Below, one piece after another: positions 1 to 11,019 of a DNA stretch of 16,926 bases. The stretch is from NCBI GenBank assembly GCA_001953115.1, contig LSSL01002169.1, forward strand, positions 1 through 16,926, in the 5' to 3' direction. This DNA is from Smittium mucronatum (lineage: Eukaryota > Kickxellomycota > Harpellomycetes > Harpellales > Legeriomycetaceae). Position 1 is the stretch's first letter. Each line of letters opens with the position of its first letter. The notes beneath the pieces were generated by a model, which saw nothing but the letters and a program-made list of their open reading frames with translations, had not been told where the DNA came from and did not search any database. The position numbers and the translations under genes were made by a program.

Positions 1-515
1 ACCATAGTCGACAGGAAAAATAAAAATAACCGATCTAAAATCCACCAGTGGACGGTGGACCGAAAAATCGGCGGAAAAGGAAACTGGACGAATCTTCAGC
101 TGCTGTACCCTGACCTGAAACTTGCCCTCCAATACATTGGGAAAATGCGAATGGGGACCTTCCGGACCGTCCAGCGACTATCAAATATGAAATTTTTAGA
201 TGAAAAATTCAAAAAAAATTGTTCCTTCTGCAAAATCGATGTGCCTGAAACTGTTGAACACATCTTATTAAATTGCTCTCGATGGGACAAACAGCGAAAT
301 GGGACGGTCGGCCGGTTCATACCAGCACCGATCCGCTCAGAATAAAAAACCAACTTTCTAATTTCAATGAATCCCGGTTGGGGATAGTTGGAAAACTCCT
401 TGGGGGGGAGTCTAAACATACTTTAAGTCAGCTAAAAGCTGACACCGCCGATCAAAAATTTGTGTTGGAAACATCAAAATTTCTTATTGGCATCCGCGTG
501 CCACATACACTTTAG
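1..515 (+). pseudogene. LINE polyprotein C-terminus, frameshifted
   Basis: The reading frame is open from the first base of the window to a TAA at 343-345, so the GTG at 55 is not a real start. It contains a zinc knuckle at 220-276: cysteine codons at 220 and 229, histidine at 259, cysteine at 274, with the residues E-T-V-E just before the histidine, as is usual in LINE C-terminal knuckles. In intact elements this region binds nucleic acid during target-primed reverse transcription. After the TAA, coding-like sequence continues in another frame to a TAG at 513-515. Copy 2 reads CAGATATAAAA at the equivalent place where copy 1 reads CAGAATAAAA, so a single lost T explains both the stop and the frame change. 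The protein is therefore truncated and not functional as read. No reverse-transcriptase catalytic motif lies in the window. Confidence 0.75.
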
Positions 516-698
516 CTCCGAAGTTTAAGTGATTCACCAGCCCCCTTGAACCAATGCCCTCGAGTTATGGAGCTGCTAGAGCGGCAGAGGGGAGTTGGGT
601 GAAATTTTTTTGAAAAATTTCGCTTTTTTTAATTTTTTTTAAATTAGTTATTATAACTGTTTATTAACTTCAAAATAAATTTCCCGTAAAAAAAAAAA
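516..698 (+). other. 3' UTR and poly(A) end of LINE copy 1
   Basis: Between the last stop and the A tract lies a G+C-rich stretch (about 530-600) followed by an A/T-rich one. Bases 601-621 form a perfect inverted repeat with 9-base arms (GAAATTTTT / AAAAATTTC) and a 3-base loop. It can be extended by a G-U pair (600/622) and a G-C pair (599/623). Such 3' hairpins are sometimes the site recognised by a LINE's own reverse transcriptase, but that role is inference here. Bases 688-698 are eleven A residues, which I take as the tail. The next bases, GATCAGT, are where copy 2 or its target site begins. Confidence 0.6.
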
Positions 699-713
699 GA
701 TCAGTGCACGTAT

Positions 714-1575
714 TTGAGTTATATTATGAAAAATAAATATGACGTTTTAGGGGCCATCAAAAACAAAAAATTTAAGGTCAAAAAGGAATTCTACGCTGCA
801 TATAACTTTTTTAATCGTAGCAACGTACCTGTTAGCCTAAAAATAAAACACATAAATTCATTTCTGATGCCTGTTGGCTGTTGCGGAGGCGAGACCTTCG
901 AAATGAGTGAAGCAAGAGTCAAGCCGATCCAGGCATAAATCGAAAAAGCCATCCAACCTTTTCCAATATGGGTAAATCTGCAGACATGGAACGGGTCCAA
1001 GAATAACTAGGGATACAATATGTCTTCTTAAAAACCAGCACTGCCCGATAGCGAGCATATCACAAAAGGCAAAGATTATAAACTTGAATATCCGACCTTA
1101 ATAAATCGCCCAATAAGGTCAAAACGGCCACCTGGGTGACTGGCAGTGCAAGATGGATAAAAAAATTTGTGTTCAATAACAAAAATGCGAAGCAATCATC
1201 ACCATAGTCGACAATAAAAATAAAAATAACCGGTCTAAAATCCATCAGTAGACAGTGGTTATTGGACATATAAATAGGTGGAAAAGGAAACACGATAAAT
1301 CTTCAGGTTCTGTACTCTGACTTAAAACTTGGCCTCCAGGACATCGGGAAAATGCGAATGGGAACCTTCCGGATCGTCTAGAGACTATCAAATATGAAAT
1401 TTTTAGATGAAAGATTTAAAGAAAAATTGACCCTTATTTATAATTGATTTGCTGAAGACTTTTGAACACATATTATTGAATTTCGGTTGGATAGACAGCA
1501 AGTTGAGACTATTGACCGGTTCATTCCTGCACCGATCCACTCAGATATAAAAAACCAACATTCTAATTTCAATTA
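714..1575 (+). pseudogene. Degenerate LINE reverse-transcriptase C-terminal region
   Basis: Bases 714-938 read openly in one frame for 74 codons. They carry a segment of the form L-K-I-K-x4-F-L-M-P-V-G-C-x-G-G-E-x-F, which matches the post-catalytic part of LINE reverse transcriptases, where an L-x-P-x-x-x-Y-G-x-E pattern is common. After the TAA at 936 the coding sense resumes in another frame from about 965, with further stops (first TAA at 1004). Bases 1201 onward correspond to the start of copy 1. In the zinc-knuckle region the first cysteine codon has become TGA (1428-1430) and the other two have become TTT and TTC, while the histidine codon survives. Several frameshifts and stops make this a clear relic with no expressed enzyme expected. 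Confidence 0.75.
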
Positions 1576-1603
1576 ATCCCGTATGAGATAGTTGGAAAAT
1601 ACC

Positions 1604-1637
1604 TTGTGTATGTGTTTGTGTGTGGGGTGGGGGGGGG
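1604..1637 (+). repeat. GT-rich tract ending in G4-T-G9
   Basis: A run of TGTGTATGTGTTTGTGTGT-like sequence passes into GGGGT and then nine G residues (1629-1637). It sits where copy 1 of the element has a simple G7 run (402-408), so it probably grew by slippage from that run inside the decayed copy 2. It is by far the longest G block in a window that is mostly A+T, and could in principle form a G-rich secondary structure. Confidence 0.85.
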
Positions 1638-3831
1638 TATTAATTATCTCCAATTTTACTTCCCTAAGGCACTGCAAAACAAAAATTTGACGAAGGAGAA
1701 TCTCAGTTTTTAGATGTTATAATTGCTTTTAGATCACTTATATTAAGAAGTTTTATCTTTAATTTTCCACCATTTAGCCAATAAAATAAGGTTAAGGTAC
1801 TTTTAGAGCAAATGGATGGTGAGGGGCGAGTCGATTTTTTAAAATATAAACATTTTTGACGTTTTTTTAATTATTTTTGTGTTAAATTTATATTTTTTTA
1901 ATAAAATCCCAGAAAAAAAAAGACAATCAGTTTAATAATGCTAAATTTGAAATTATTTTTTTTATACCGGCAATTTTTATGCCACTATGTAACGAGCTCA
2001 ACATAAAATACCCTCCAAAATAATTAAGGGTCGAAAAATTAATACACTAATATATTTTGATAAAAGTTTGGTATATTTTTATGAAAATCGATTATTTTTT
2101 CTCGTTTACACACTCTATGCTTTCAATATCTGATTTTTTTTGAATTTAATGTATCTTTAATTTAATTTTTCGATTAGTTAAATGAAAATTTACATTTGAT
2201 TATCTTTTCAGTACAAAATAGAAATAAATCTTTTCAGTTAAAGATTTGAATGATCTAAATTTCGAATTATTTTACAAAGAAAATAAAATATTTGGTCTGA
2301 TTAAAGCTGATTTAATAAATATTTTTTTGTTTTTCATTAAACATCATAATTTATAAATAATGTTAGTGTATTGTTCTATAATAAATTAATTGATACGACT
2401 GATATGATATTAGGGTTTAAATTTAAACTCGATACATTTTATATATTTACTTATCCAATTAATCACTTGAAATTGGCTTTTTTTAAAATGCATTATTTTT
2501 CAAAATAAAGAGATTTGGCAAAAAAATAACAAAAAATAGGCGAAAATAAAGATTCGAATGCATTATTTGGATTTATCTGTTTTAAATTATAGATAATTGA
2601 TGGGTAGCAGCCAAAAAAAACGCTTTAATTTGTTACAAGTTATTCCCAAAAACTTTAACTAGGTACCAAATATAAAATATTTTATAAGTTATAAATATTA
2701 TTTGTAACAGCCTATATTGGTAAAAGCGACCTGAATTTATAGAATAAGTCTTGAAATAATTTATAAACTAGATATGTATAAAAAATTGATAATATTTTTA
2801 AAATAAACATGTATTTTTTATAATGAGATATTATTATCTGAGTCCTAAAAAAGTGGAACGTTTTTAGTTTTTTACTTAAATAAAACCTTTGAAAAAAAAT
2901 ACCAAAAGTTGAAAAATTTAATTAAATATATAAAATGGGTTGATTTAATATATTATTAAATTATATGGTGAATAAAAATGAGTATTAAACTTCTGTATTA
3001 TTATTTAAATTTCAGATTTATCAATATAATTTAATGGCTCATATTGGCCAAAGCTGGCACATCTTAAATGTTCTAAAAAATATTTTCCCCCATTTTAGGC
3101 ATTTATTGTGGTTTATTCTACATTATGCTTGAAAAGATCGAGAAAATTTCGATATGAATAAAAAAATCACGGAATTATAGGATTATTTTATTTATATTCT
3201 TTTTTAATTAACCCTAAAAAATGATTTCATTTTATTTTGGTAAAAAATACAGATAATTCATTAGCATTTATTTAATTATAAATTTCCAAATTGAAATTCC
3301 AGATTTAAAAAATACTATTTAAACTAATTTTAATTCTTATAACGTGTAATACACATAAAATATGTTTTATCCTCGTATTTCAAAATCATTATTAAATTAA
3401 TATACTTTCAAATATTTGTAAAGTATGTGATTTTGGCTATCAAAAAACTAAGACTATTTTAAAAAAATAAAAATAAAATAACTATTACTAAAAAAAAAGT
3501 TAAAGATTATAGATTTTTATTATCATTAAGATATAGAGACTATAGAATTTACAGTATACCAATTTGTATCATAAGCTATAAAAAATTCAGCCTTTTTTGA
3601 TAACAGATCAAAATTTTAATTTTATAAGGGTGAAATAAGAATAATTCTTTTTAAATTGGTTATATATACACATATGGCACATACTCAGACATTATTGAAA
3701 TAAAAAATAAAATTTAATATCAGATTCCATATTTCTTTTTTCATTGTATTTAGTAAATTTCCCTAATTTTAATTTTAAATGATTCTTCAAGTGTCTTATT
3801 TTTTTAACTCTGAATATGAGTGGGATTAATA

Positions 3832-3848
3832 ATATATATATATATATA
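3832..3848. repeat. (AT)n microsatellite
   Basis: A perfect alternating A/T tract of 17 bases within the AT-rich desert. It is short and has no evident function. Confidence 0.85.
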
Positions 3849-3992
3849 AATATGTATTTTTTTTAAATAAAATTTACATCTAAATATTTTCAGGATAATT
3901 ATCTTGAGATTACCTAAATATTGATTTTTAGTGAAAAATATAAATAACTTAAAATGTGAAAAAAATATTACATAAAATGCTAGATAAAAAAG

Positions 3993-4009
3993 AAAAAAAA
4001 ATTTTTTTT
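3993..4009. repeat. A9T8 palindromic tract (first)
   Basis: Nine A residues directly followed by eight T residues, giving a 16-base perfect palindrome that can fold or act as a rigid A-tract. An identical arrangement occurs at 6218-6234. Chance is plausible at this base composition. Confidence 0.8.
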
Positions 4010-6217
4010 AGAGAGAATTTCAAGAGTGATACGTTTAATTAAAATATTATTAGTATTAAATAAGATATTCTATTTTATTAATCTAAATTTATTTAAAAAA
4101 ATTCCATGTCCAATGGTTTTATTTTTTCTATGTATCTGCCTTTAATATCTAAGGTTTTTATTTACTTGGAGTGAGATTCAAAAATTAAAAAAAAATTAAC
4201 TTTAAATTTATGTTTAATATATTTAGGAGGAAAAAAAACTTTATTTTTATCTACAATGATTTCATATATAAAAAATGACAGTTTTACTTATAAATATTCA
4301 TAAATTTTTGGATTAAAATTAACCAATTAGCCGATAATTTTGCCTATATTATTAGTTATTTCTATTTTATAAGTATTAAATATAAAAAAATAAAGCTTTT
4401 TATTAGTGACGTTATCCAAACTAAAAAAAATACTGATAATAAACTACTTTTGAAAAAATTGAATATCGATTATGCATTAAAACAGGTAGAAGCTAGATAG
4501 CTTTTATCTTGTGCTAGGTTTCTTCCACAAAAATTATCACAATTTTTTTGATCTATAAAAAATAATTAGATTTTTTAAGGCTCTTCATAATTCATGATGA
4601 CTTTTTTATCAGCTAAACTTTCAATTTGTTATTTATACTTTATACGTATTTAAAAAATCATAAAAATTTCACACCACGACTAAATTTTTATTATTTCTGA
4701 AAGAAATAGCCATTTGATTTTATAATATTTTTATAGAATATTATAAATTTGATTAAATATATAAAAACTGTATGTGCATTCAAAGTGAAATTTCAATTTG
4801 AATATGTCGAAAGTAAAAAGAGATATGTAATTTATAAAGAAATATTTTTTTGATTTTAATAAAGCCTGAATAATATTTTTGAATAAAGCTTGAAACTATG
4901 AGGCGTTAAGCATAATAAAAAGATTAAATTCAAAACTATCATTATATCGAGAAAGATTAGTTATATATTTATTTACCATACTAAAAATAATAAAGATATT
5001 TTTACTAATAGATCCTATATAATTACATAACATCGGGATTTTAGCTCTTTATTTTTCTATCTAATGTTATAATAAAAAAATTTAAAAACCTAAAATACTG
5101 AAAAATATGAGTTTTTTTTTTTGGATTTTGTAAGATATAGAGATTATTAAAATGTATTAAATTTTGTAATTTTTTTTTTCAGAATCGTAAAGCAATAAAA
5201 AAAAAGTGTATCAGTCTTAACCGTCAATTATATATAATTCTAGTAAATTAAACATGTTATGGGTATAATTTTAACATTGTCTTAATTTTCTTATATTTTC
5301 AAAATTATTGAATTTTTTTTATTAAAAAACCAATAAATCTGATAAAAACTATTAAAATTATTATAACCAAGAATGATAGGTCCATTTATAGGTATATTGA
5401 TGATTAAAATGGAATTATTCATAACATTTTATATCAAATTGCGTGCTATAAATTATTTTTACTATTATGTATGATGATTTTTCGTAAAAAAAATATCTTT
5501 TTATTCAAAATACAAATAGTTTTATCCCTGAAACAGGAAGTTTTTGGATAATAAAAAATTAATTTATTTAATTTATCTACAGATTATATTTCTAGGTTAT
5601 GTTACTAGGCTCTCATCACTTAAATCCCAGAAAAACAATCAATGGAATTATGAGAATATTATTTTCATTGAAGAGAAGATATTCTAATCAATAATCTCAA
5701 AAGTTTTCTTTTTTAGCTTCTTAAAATTAACTTGTAGATCAAAAAATTTTACAAGAAATTTTTAACAGATGCATGAAATCAGATATTTCAAAAGAAAACA
5801 TTAGATAAGTAAATAAGAAGTTTTTAGGATATGTAAATATTATTTGATCGCATATATATTAAATAAAAAAATCAATTTAGACTTTCAATCAAAAAAATGT
5901 TCAATTATTTTTTTTTTAAAATAGAGCAATAAAAAATTATAAATATCAATTTAAACAATATCTCTTAAGAAAAATATTGTAGCTAAATTCAATTTCTAAA
6001 TTTTTTTTAAAAGACCAAAAATTGGAAAGTAATGATAAAATCACTCTGACAATGATCATAATATAAAGAGGATAGAAAATAATTATGTAGTTAAATTTTT
6101 TTATAGCTACATAACTTATTTAATCAAGATTTAAATTAATGAATAAATAATTTATATTGCCTGAAGAAAATGTAGTTTAATAGAAAATATGAAAATTGAT
6201 TATTTGCTTAATCTCTT

Positions 6218-6234
6218 AAAAAAAAATTTTTTTT
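6218..6234. repeat. A9T8 palindromic tract (second)
   Basis: The same A9T8 structure as at 3993-4009, in a different local context (CTCTT before, ATATT after), so it is not part of a longer duplication. Confidence 0.8.
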
Positions 6235-8635
6235 ATATTTTTTAATAAAAAATTAAATATAATACAATCCTTAGAAATTTAATGACCATTATAAGTTGGA
6301 AAGTATTGCTTTTGCCTTAATGACTGTTTTAAATTATTTTTTAACTTAAATAATTAAATTTTTCAAATAAAGAAATTTAATTTGAGCCATTAATAATCGT
6401 CTCTGTAACTTGTGAGAGTCTGTCTTTTCTGAAAGAATCTTCACGAAAAACCGATTAATGATTTTTAAATATTATATTTAAATGGTTTTGAATATTATTT
6501 ATGATCTTGAGATCAATATAGTCTTGAAAATATATTAAATTCCTGTTTTAATAATAATAAAAAATAATTTAACATTTTCATATATATTTTTATTGCAATT
6601 TTAACGGGCTTAAAAATTTTTTCAGTAGTTATAATCATGTATGAAATACAAAATTATTCATTTTGAAGGTATCCGAGAACTAAAATTTTATATCTTTTAA
6701 TAACACACAAGGAATGAAAATATTTGTATCGAAAATTTATGATGGAGTTCAATTATTAAGATTTTGAATACTCTGGAGATAAATAAAAGTTTTGAGAGCT
6801 TGAAAAAAATTTTTTAGAGTCAATAATTTTTAGTGAAATTTGATATATATCGAAAAATATTTTTCTGAAAAAATAAAATTTTTAAAGTTAAATATTAGAC
6901 ACTTTAAAATATCCCATAAGAGTTTCTTTATATTATCATAGACTTTTATTTTTTATTTTTATTATATAAATAGTAATTTGATTAAATCAAGAGATTTTTT
7001 TTTCCTGATAATATAAACATATCAATTTTTATGCTTAACACAGTTATATATATCGAATTATAATTTTCTAAAAACCTATTTTATCTCAAAAAATTGTATT
7101 ATAATGATTATAATATGAGTTTTCTATGTTAAAGATATTTTTGTATTCCATACTGGATAAGTTATTAATAAAAAAAGCTGCAGATCACTGTTAAAGTTGT
7201 TTATCAGATGTAAGTGCTGTTTTTTTTAAAAATTTCATTTTCAATTTTTATAAAAAAAATATTTGAATGCATGATATATACGCTAAATTTCCGTTACTTT
7301 GTTCCTGTACCTCAGAGCTATCAGTATTATACTATGAATATTCATCATTTATAAATATTAAAATTTATACTCTATTTATTTTATAATTTTATGAAATTAT
7401 GAAATAAATCTTTTTGTTATTCGCTATTTCTTTTTTTAGTGAAGACAAGACAAATTAAAAATAAATGAAAAAACCAATGGTATGTAAAATTTATATATTT
7501 AAGCTATAAAAAAAACATTTGTTTTGAAATACTCACTTATTTATTTTTATATTATCAAAAAGAGTGTTATTTTTTGGAAGAAAATCACAACCATACAAGT
7601 AAATTTTTTTCTAATTTTAGTGCCTTCTTATATTTTTAAAAATTCAAAAAGCAAGATGATTTTTGTTTATTAATAATTTATTACTACTTAAATGGTTATT
7701 TTCTTTCTGTCAAATGATATAACTATTAGACTCAGCCTGTTTGGATTCACTTTTTATTGAAATTTATTACACGCTATTACCTAAGATTTTCATGCAAGAA
7801 GTTACGTGCAAGAGATTCGATCTTCAACCGTGGCTTTTTCAGCTATAAAATGTTAAATATGGAGTTTTAAAATTTGATATACGCATATATCATGTATATC
7901 TATATTTGCTTAAATTAATAAATTTTAAAACATAAAGGTTCTTCTAAGCCATGGTATTTATTATATTAAAACTAAATAAATCTATAATTTTATATATACC
8001 AACCCCGAACAGATTGGCTTCCTCCTATAATGAAAAATTTTCCTATAAAATAACATCTTATTTAAAGAATGATAATTTATTAAAAATAGCTCGAAGGAAA
8101 TTGTAATTTTTTTTTGTAAATTTGAAATTTAAAACTTAAATGATTCATATTAATGAATTTTTGTTTAAATTTTGGTGAATATTTCAAAAGTTTTATACTT
8201 TTCTGTACAATCGATACTAAAAATCAATCCTTATAATTCTTGAATAAAAATCAGCTATACTCTTTATTTATGAATATAAAGAATCTGATATTTTTATGTC
8301 GGTTAAATTTTAAAGAAAAAATTGAAATATTCTCTTTTATATTATTTTATAACCATAAGCATGTTTCATGTGGCTCATCTGAAGCGATAAAATTAATATT
8401 TTTATCTATTATTTAAATATTATAAATAAATTCCCTATAAAAAAATGTGGCGAAGGAAATTATTCTATATAAAAATTCCATCCGTATCTGAAAATTTCAC
8501 TAATACAAGTATATAATAGATTATTGAAACTCAAAAGCTTGGATCTGAGTATATAAATTTTGAGTTTAATTCCATTTATAAAATACTTAGTTGTGTTATA
8601 AACACGCTTCATCATTTACTTAAGCCTTGCGAATC

Positions 8636-8648
8636 AAAAAAAAAAAAA
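8636..8648 (+). repeat. Isolated A13 tract, possible relic poly(A) end
   Basis: Thirteen A residues followed by GATCA. LINE copy 1 also ends in an A run followed by GATCA (688-703), and copy 2 ends in an A run followed by GACAA. The upstream bases (CACGCTTCATC to CCTTGCGAATC) are slightly more complex than the surroundings but show no clear similarity to the 3' region of either copy. It could be a leftover retroposed tail or a simple homopolymer. Confidence 0.35.
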
Positions 8649-11019
8649 GATCATTTAATACTCATTTGAAATAAATAATGCCCAAAATATTAAACTTGTT
8701 AAAACTGATATCCTGAAATATAAGTCGCTTCAAATTCTTTGGCTTAAAACATGTAATTTTCTTCTTTCGTAATAATTAAGTGGACTTTTTTTCAATTGAG
8801 CTTCAGTTTTTTTTACGGCGGCTTCGTAAAAATAGTGAATGTTATCTTATTTGAATAGTAATCCCATTTATAATAAGTAACTACTTTATTTTCCATATTC
8901 ACTATATTCAGTTCATATATTCTTTTAGTAAAAATAATGTAAATGGGTGAAACAAAACAAAGATTCTTTACCATCATTGCGCTAAAGAGCTCTATAAACC
9001 CAATCAATTTCATTGGAATTGAATTATAATCTCATCGAATAGGGGACTTTTTTTTTGCTGTAAAAAATTATCTGTAATCAATTTTTTAAATAATTTTTTT
9101 TTGAAACTCTCAGTCTTGGTATGTTTTCTTCACCCTTGTCAGTCTATTTTTCATTTTAAACCCCCATTAAAATTTATCTCCTCTAAATTTTGACACAAGA
9201 AAAGAAGTGTTAAATTTTTTTAGTTTTTATGAAAAGGAAATTCTATTATTATTTTGTTTAATTTTACTCCTGTATTCCATTATCCAAAAAATTTTAAGTA
9301 TAATAATCTAAACTTGAATATTTAATTGATTTTTCCCAAAAAATATTTGAATTCAAATAAATGCAGAGAAAATAATAATTAAATAGCTGGTTCATTTTGA
9401 CTGAAAGATAAAAAAACGTTTTCTATTTTTTATCTTGCCTAAAGATTTATAAAAAATAATTAAACATAATTTTCTATTCTTTAATCTTTTCAAAAGTGTG
9501 TCTATCTTTGTAATTATTTTGTGAAATATATTTATTTTTGAATACCCCCTTCCTTTTTCATTTATTTTTTAAATAAAACCCACAATAATCTAATATTTCT
9601 TCTTACTACATAAAAAAATTACTTATTATCTAATAAAGTTTTGATAACAATTTTGGACTATTTAAGAATTTCTAATACTTAACACGCCATTTTTTGGTAT
9701 AAGTTGATCTTACACTCTTTTTATTTTATATAATAAATAAGAAACTAATAAAGTAGTAGTGAAGATATGTAGAATTTTTTTTGAAGTTTTCGTAGATATT
9801 TTAACGAAAATTAAATTAAATTAAGCTATTAAATGAAGAGTACATTCATATTCGATATAAAAAATTCCTAAAATCAAACCAAGATAATAGAATTATGTAT
9901 AATTTTTATCCCGATAAGATCTTTTATAGAATTTAAATTTAACTTCTAGAAAGTCGATGTATTTTAATAATTAGAAACCAACGCTTTAGTCAATTTAAAC
10001 TGCATTTCACATTATGTTAATATCTTAATTAAATATCTATCGGTTACTTAAGATCATATTAACAATAAAAATAAAAGAGAAGAATTATCAGATTTAAATA
10101 AAATCATAATTACTAGTATATTTTTCAATTAAAATAAATTTTAAGCAACTATAATTATGTTTTAATATTTTTTGATACAAGATATTATAATAAACTCTAT
10201 TTACCGGTATATAAGGACACTCATATTAGATATAATATATAGTAGCAAAAAATTAAAAATATTTTGGAATTTAAACATCTAAAGAAATAAAATTTGCAAT
10301 AATTTTGTAAGTTGTCCCAGAATATATTCAAAATTTTTTTATTATACCTCCCCAAATGAAAAGTTAAATTAATTTTAGATTTTTAAATATTTCTTTTTAA
10401 TAATGAATTAAAAGTTAAGTATCAAGGCAAGAAAAAAAAGTGGCTAAAAAATCAATGATTATAGATTGGAAAGTTGTTTTTTATAATATTAGGATCTTAT
10501 TTCGATAAATTGTTTCTAATATAGATTAAAAACCGAATTTATATTCTATTAAATTTATGATTCCTGTTAAAGATTCAATACAAACTATTTATAAAATTTA
10601 TAAATATTCTCCATGAAAATATAGTAAAATTTTCTTTCATGACTATTTAAACTTTATAGAATCTTTTTCAATAAAAATGTATTACAGTTATTTATTTTAA
10701 ATGTAGTAATATATCTTAATAAAAAATAGCAAAAAAATAAATATTATGCAAGGTTATTATAAATATTCATTTAGTAAAATTTTCCTGGGTTTGCAGTTTT
10801 TTTATAGCAGAATTCTAGATTTACAGATGAAAAACTTACTTTGCTGAAAATAAGTCAAAAATAAATATAAATTTCGGATAATTCCTTCTTTTGCTATATT
10901 CTTTCCAATAAAAAAATTCCCTTTCCATATATTAATTTGGATGTATTTGAAACAGCAAAAAACGAAATAATAAGCCATGAAAGAAATTTGATAGAAAAAA
11001 AAAACAACAGCTGAATATG

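Larger units (their letters stand above)
1..698 (+). mobile_element. Non-LTR retrotransposon (LINE) 3' fragment, copy 1
   Basis: This is the 3' end of a LINE-type element: the C-terminal part of a reverse-transcriptase polyprotein, then a 3' untranslated region, then an 11-base A tract at 688-698. The 5' boundary lies outside the window. The assignment rests on a CX2CX9HX4C zinc knuckle followed by a C-x2-W-x3-R pattern, of the kind seen downstream of the reverse transcriptase in R1/I/jockey-type elements, and on a second diverged copy lying just downstream. G+C is high here (about 55% at 121-180 and 62% at 541-600) against roughly 13-20% in the flanking DNA, which suggests recent arrival or a different mutational history. 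The clade cannot be fixed because the catalytic reverse-transcriptase core is not in the window. Confidence 0.8.
700..1921 (+). mobile_element. Non-LTR retrotransposon (LINE) fragment, copy 2, 5'-truncated
   Basis: This is a second, more decayed copy of the same element in the same orientation. Bases 1201-1600 align with 1-400 of copy 1 at about four-fifths identity by eye, including shared short stretches such as GGGAAAATGCGAATGGG and CTATCAAATATGAAATTT. It extends about 500 bases further 5' than the visible part of copy 1, into reverse-transcriptase thumb/connection sequence. It ends with TCCCAG and nine A residues (1913-1921), like the TCCCGT-A11 end of copy 1. The hexamer ATCAGT occurs at 700-705 and again at 1926-1931, a possible but very short target-site duplication. 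The copy starts essentially at the A tail of copy 1, so the two lie directly head to tail. Confidence 0.75.
1922..11019. other. Long AT-rich intergenic region without supportable genes
   Basis: Nine kilobases of very A+T-rich DNA (hand counts of 20% G+C at 1921-1980 and 13% at 4681-4740). Stops occur in every frame. The longest open stretch is a 66-codon minus-strand frame at 8813-9013 with low-complexity composition and no recognisable motif, which I do not accept as a gene. I saw no convincing tRNA, rRNA or snRNA. The content is homopolymer A and T runs, a short TA repeat (3832-3848), two A9T8 palindromes, and an A13 tract at 8636-8648. Small patches of more complex sequence (about 6395-6460, 7270-7330, 7730-7850) may be remains of decayed elements or genes, but I could not identify them. 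Confidence 0.7.

Noticed and set aside
55..57. GTG at 55 as a start codon for the LINE reading frame
   Set aside because: The frame is open upstream to base 1 and the encoded residues before 55 continue the element, so the frame enters from outside the window.
96..419. Minus-strand frame of 107 codons across LINE copy 1
   Set aside because: It is antisense to a recognisable LINE zinc-knuckle region; the plus strand explains the sequence.
791..1293. Minus-strand frames of 66-77 codons across LINE copy 2
   Set aside because: They are antisense to the decayed reverse-transcriptase segment and have no recognisable features of their own.
2700..3065. Weak similarity between 2700-2735 and 3030-3065 (both contain a CATATTGG/TATATTGG core followed by AAAGC)
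   Set aside because: Only about 20 bases resemble each other with mismatches and the flanks do not align; too short to call a repeat in AT-rich DNA.
7795..7835. Possible tRNA T-arm (AGATTCGATCTT)
   Set aside because: The stem does not pair over five bases around a proper seven-base loop, and no matching D-arm, anticodon arm or acceptor stem was found upstream.
8813..9013. Minus-strand frame of 66 codons in the desert
   Set aside because: Composition is the hydrophobic/lysine mix expected from AT-rich DNA, with no motif, context or upstream signal to support it.
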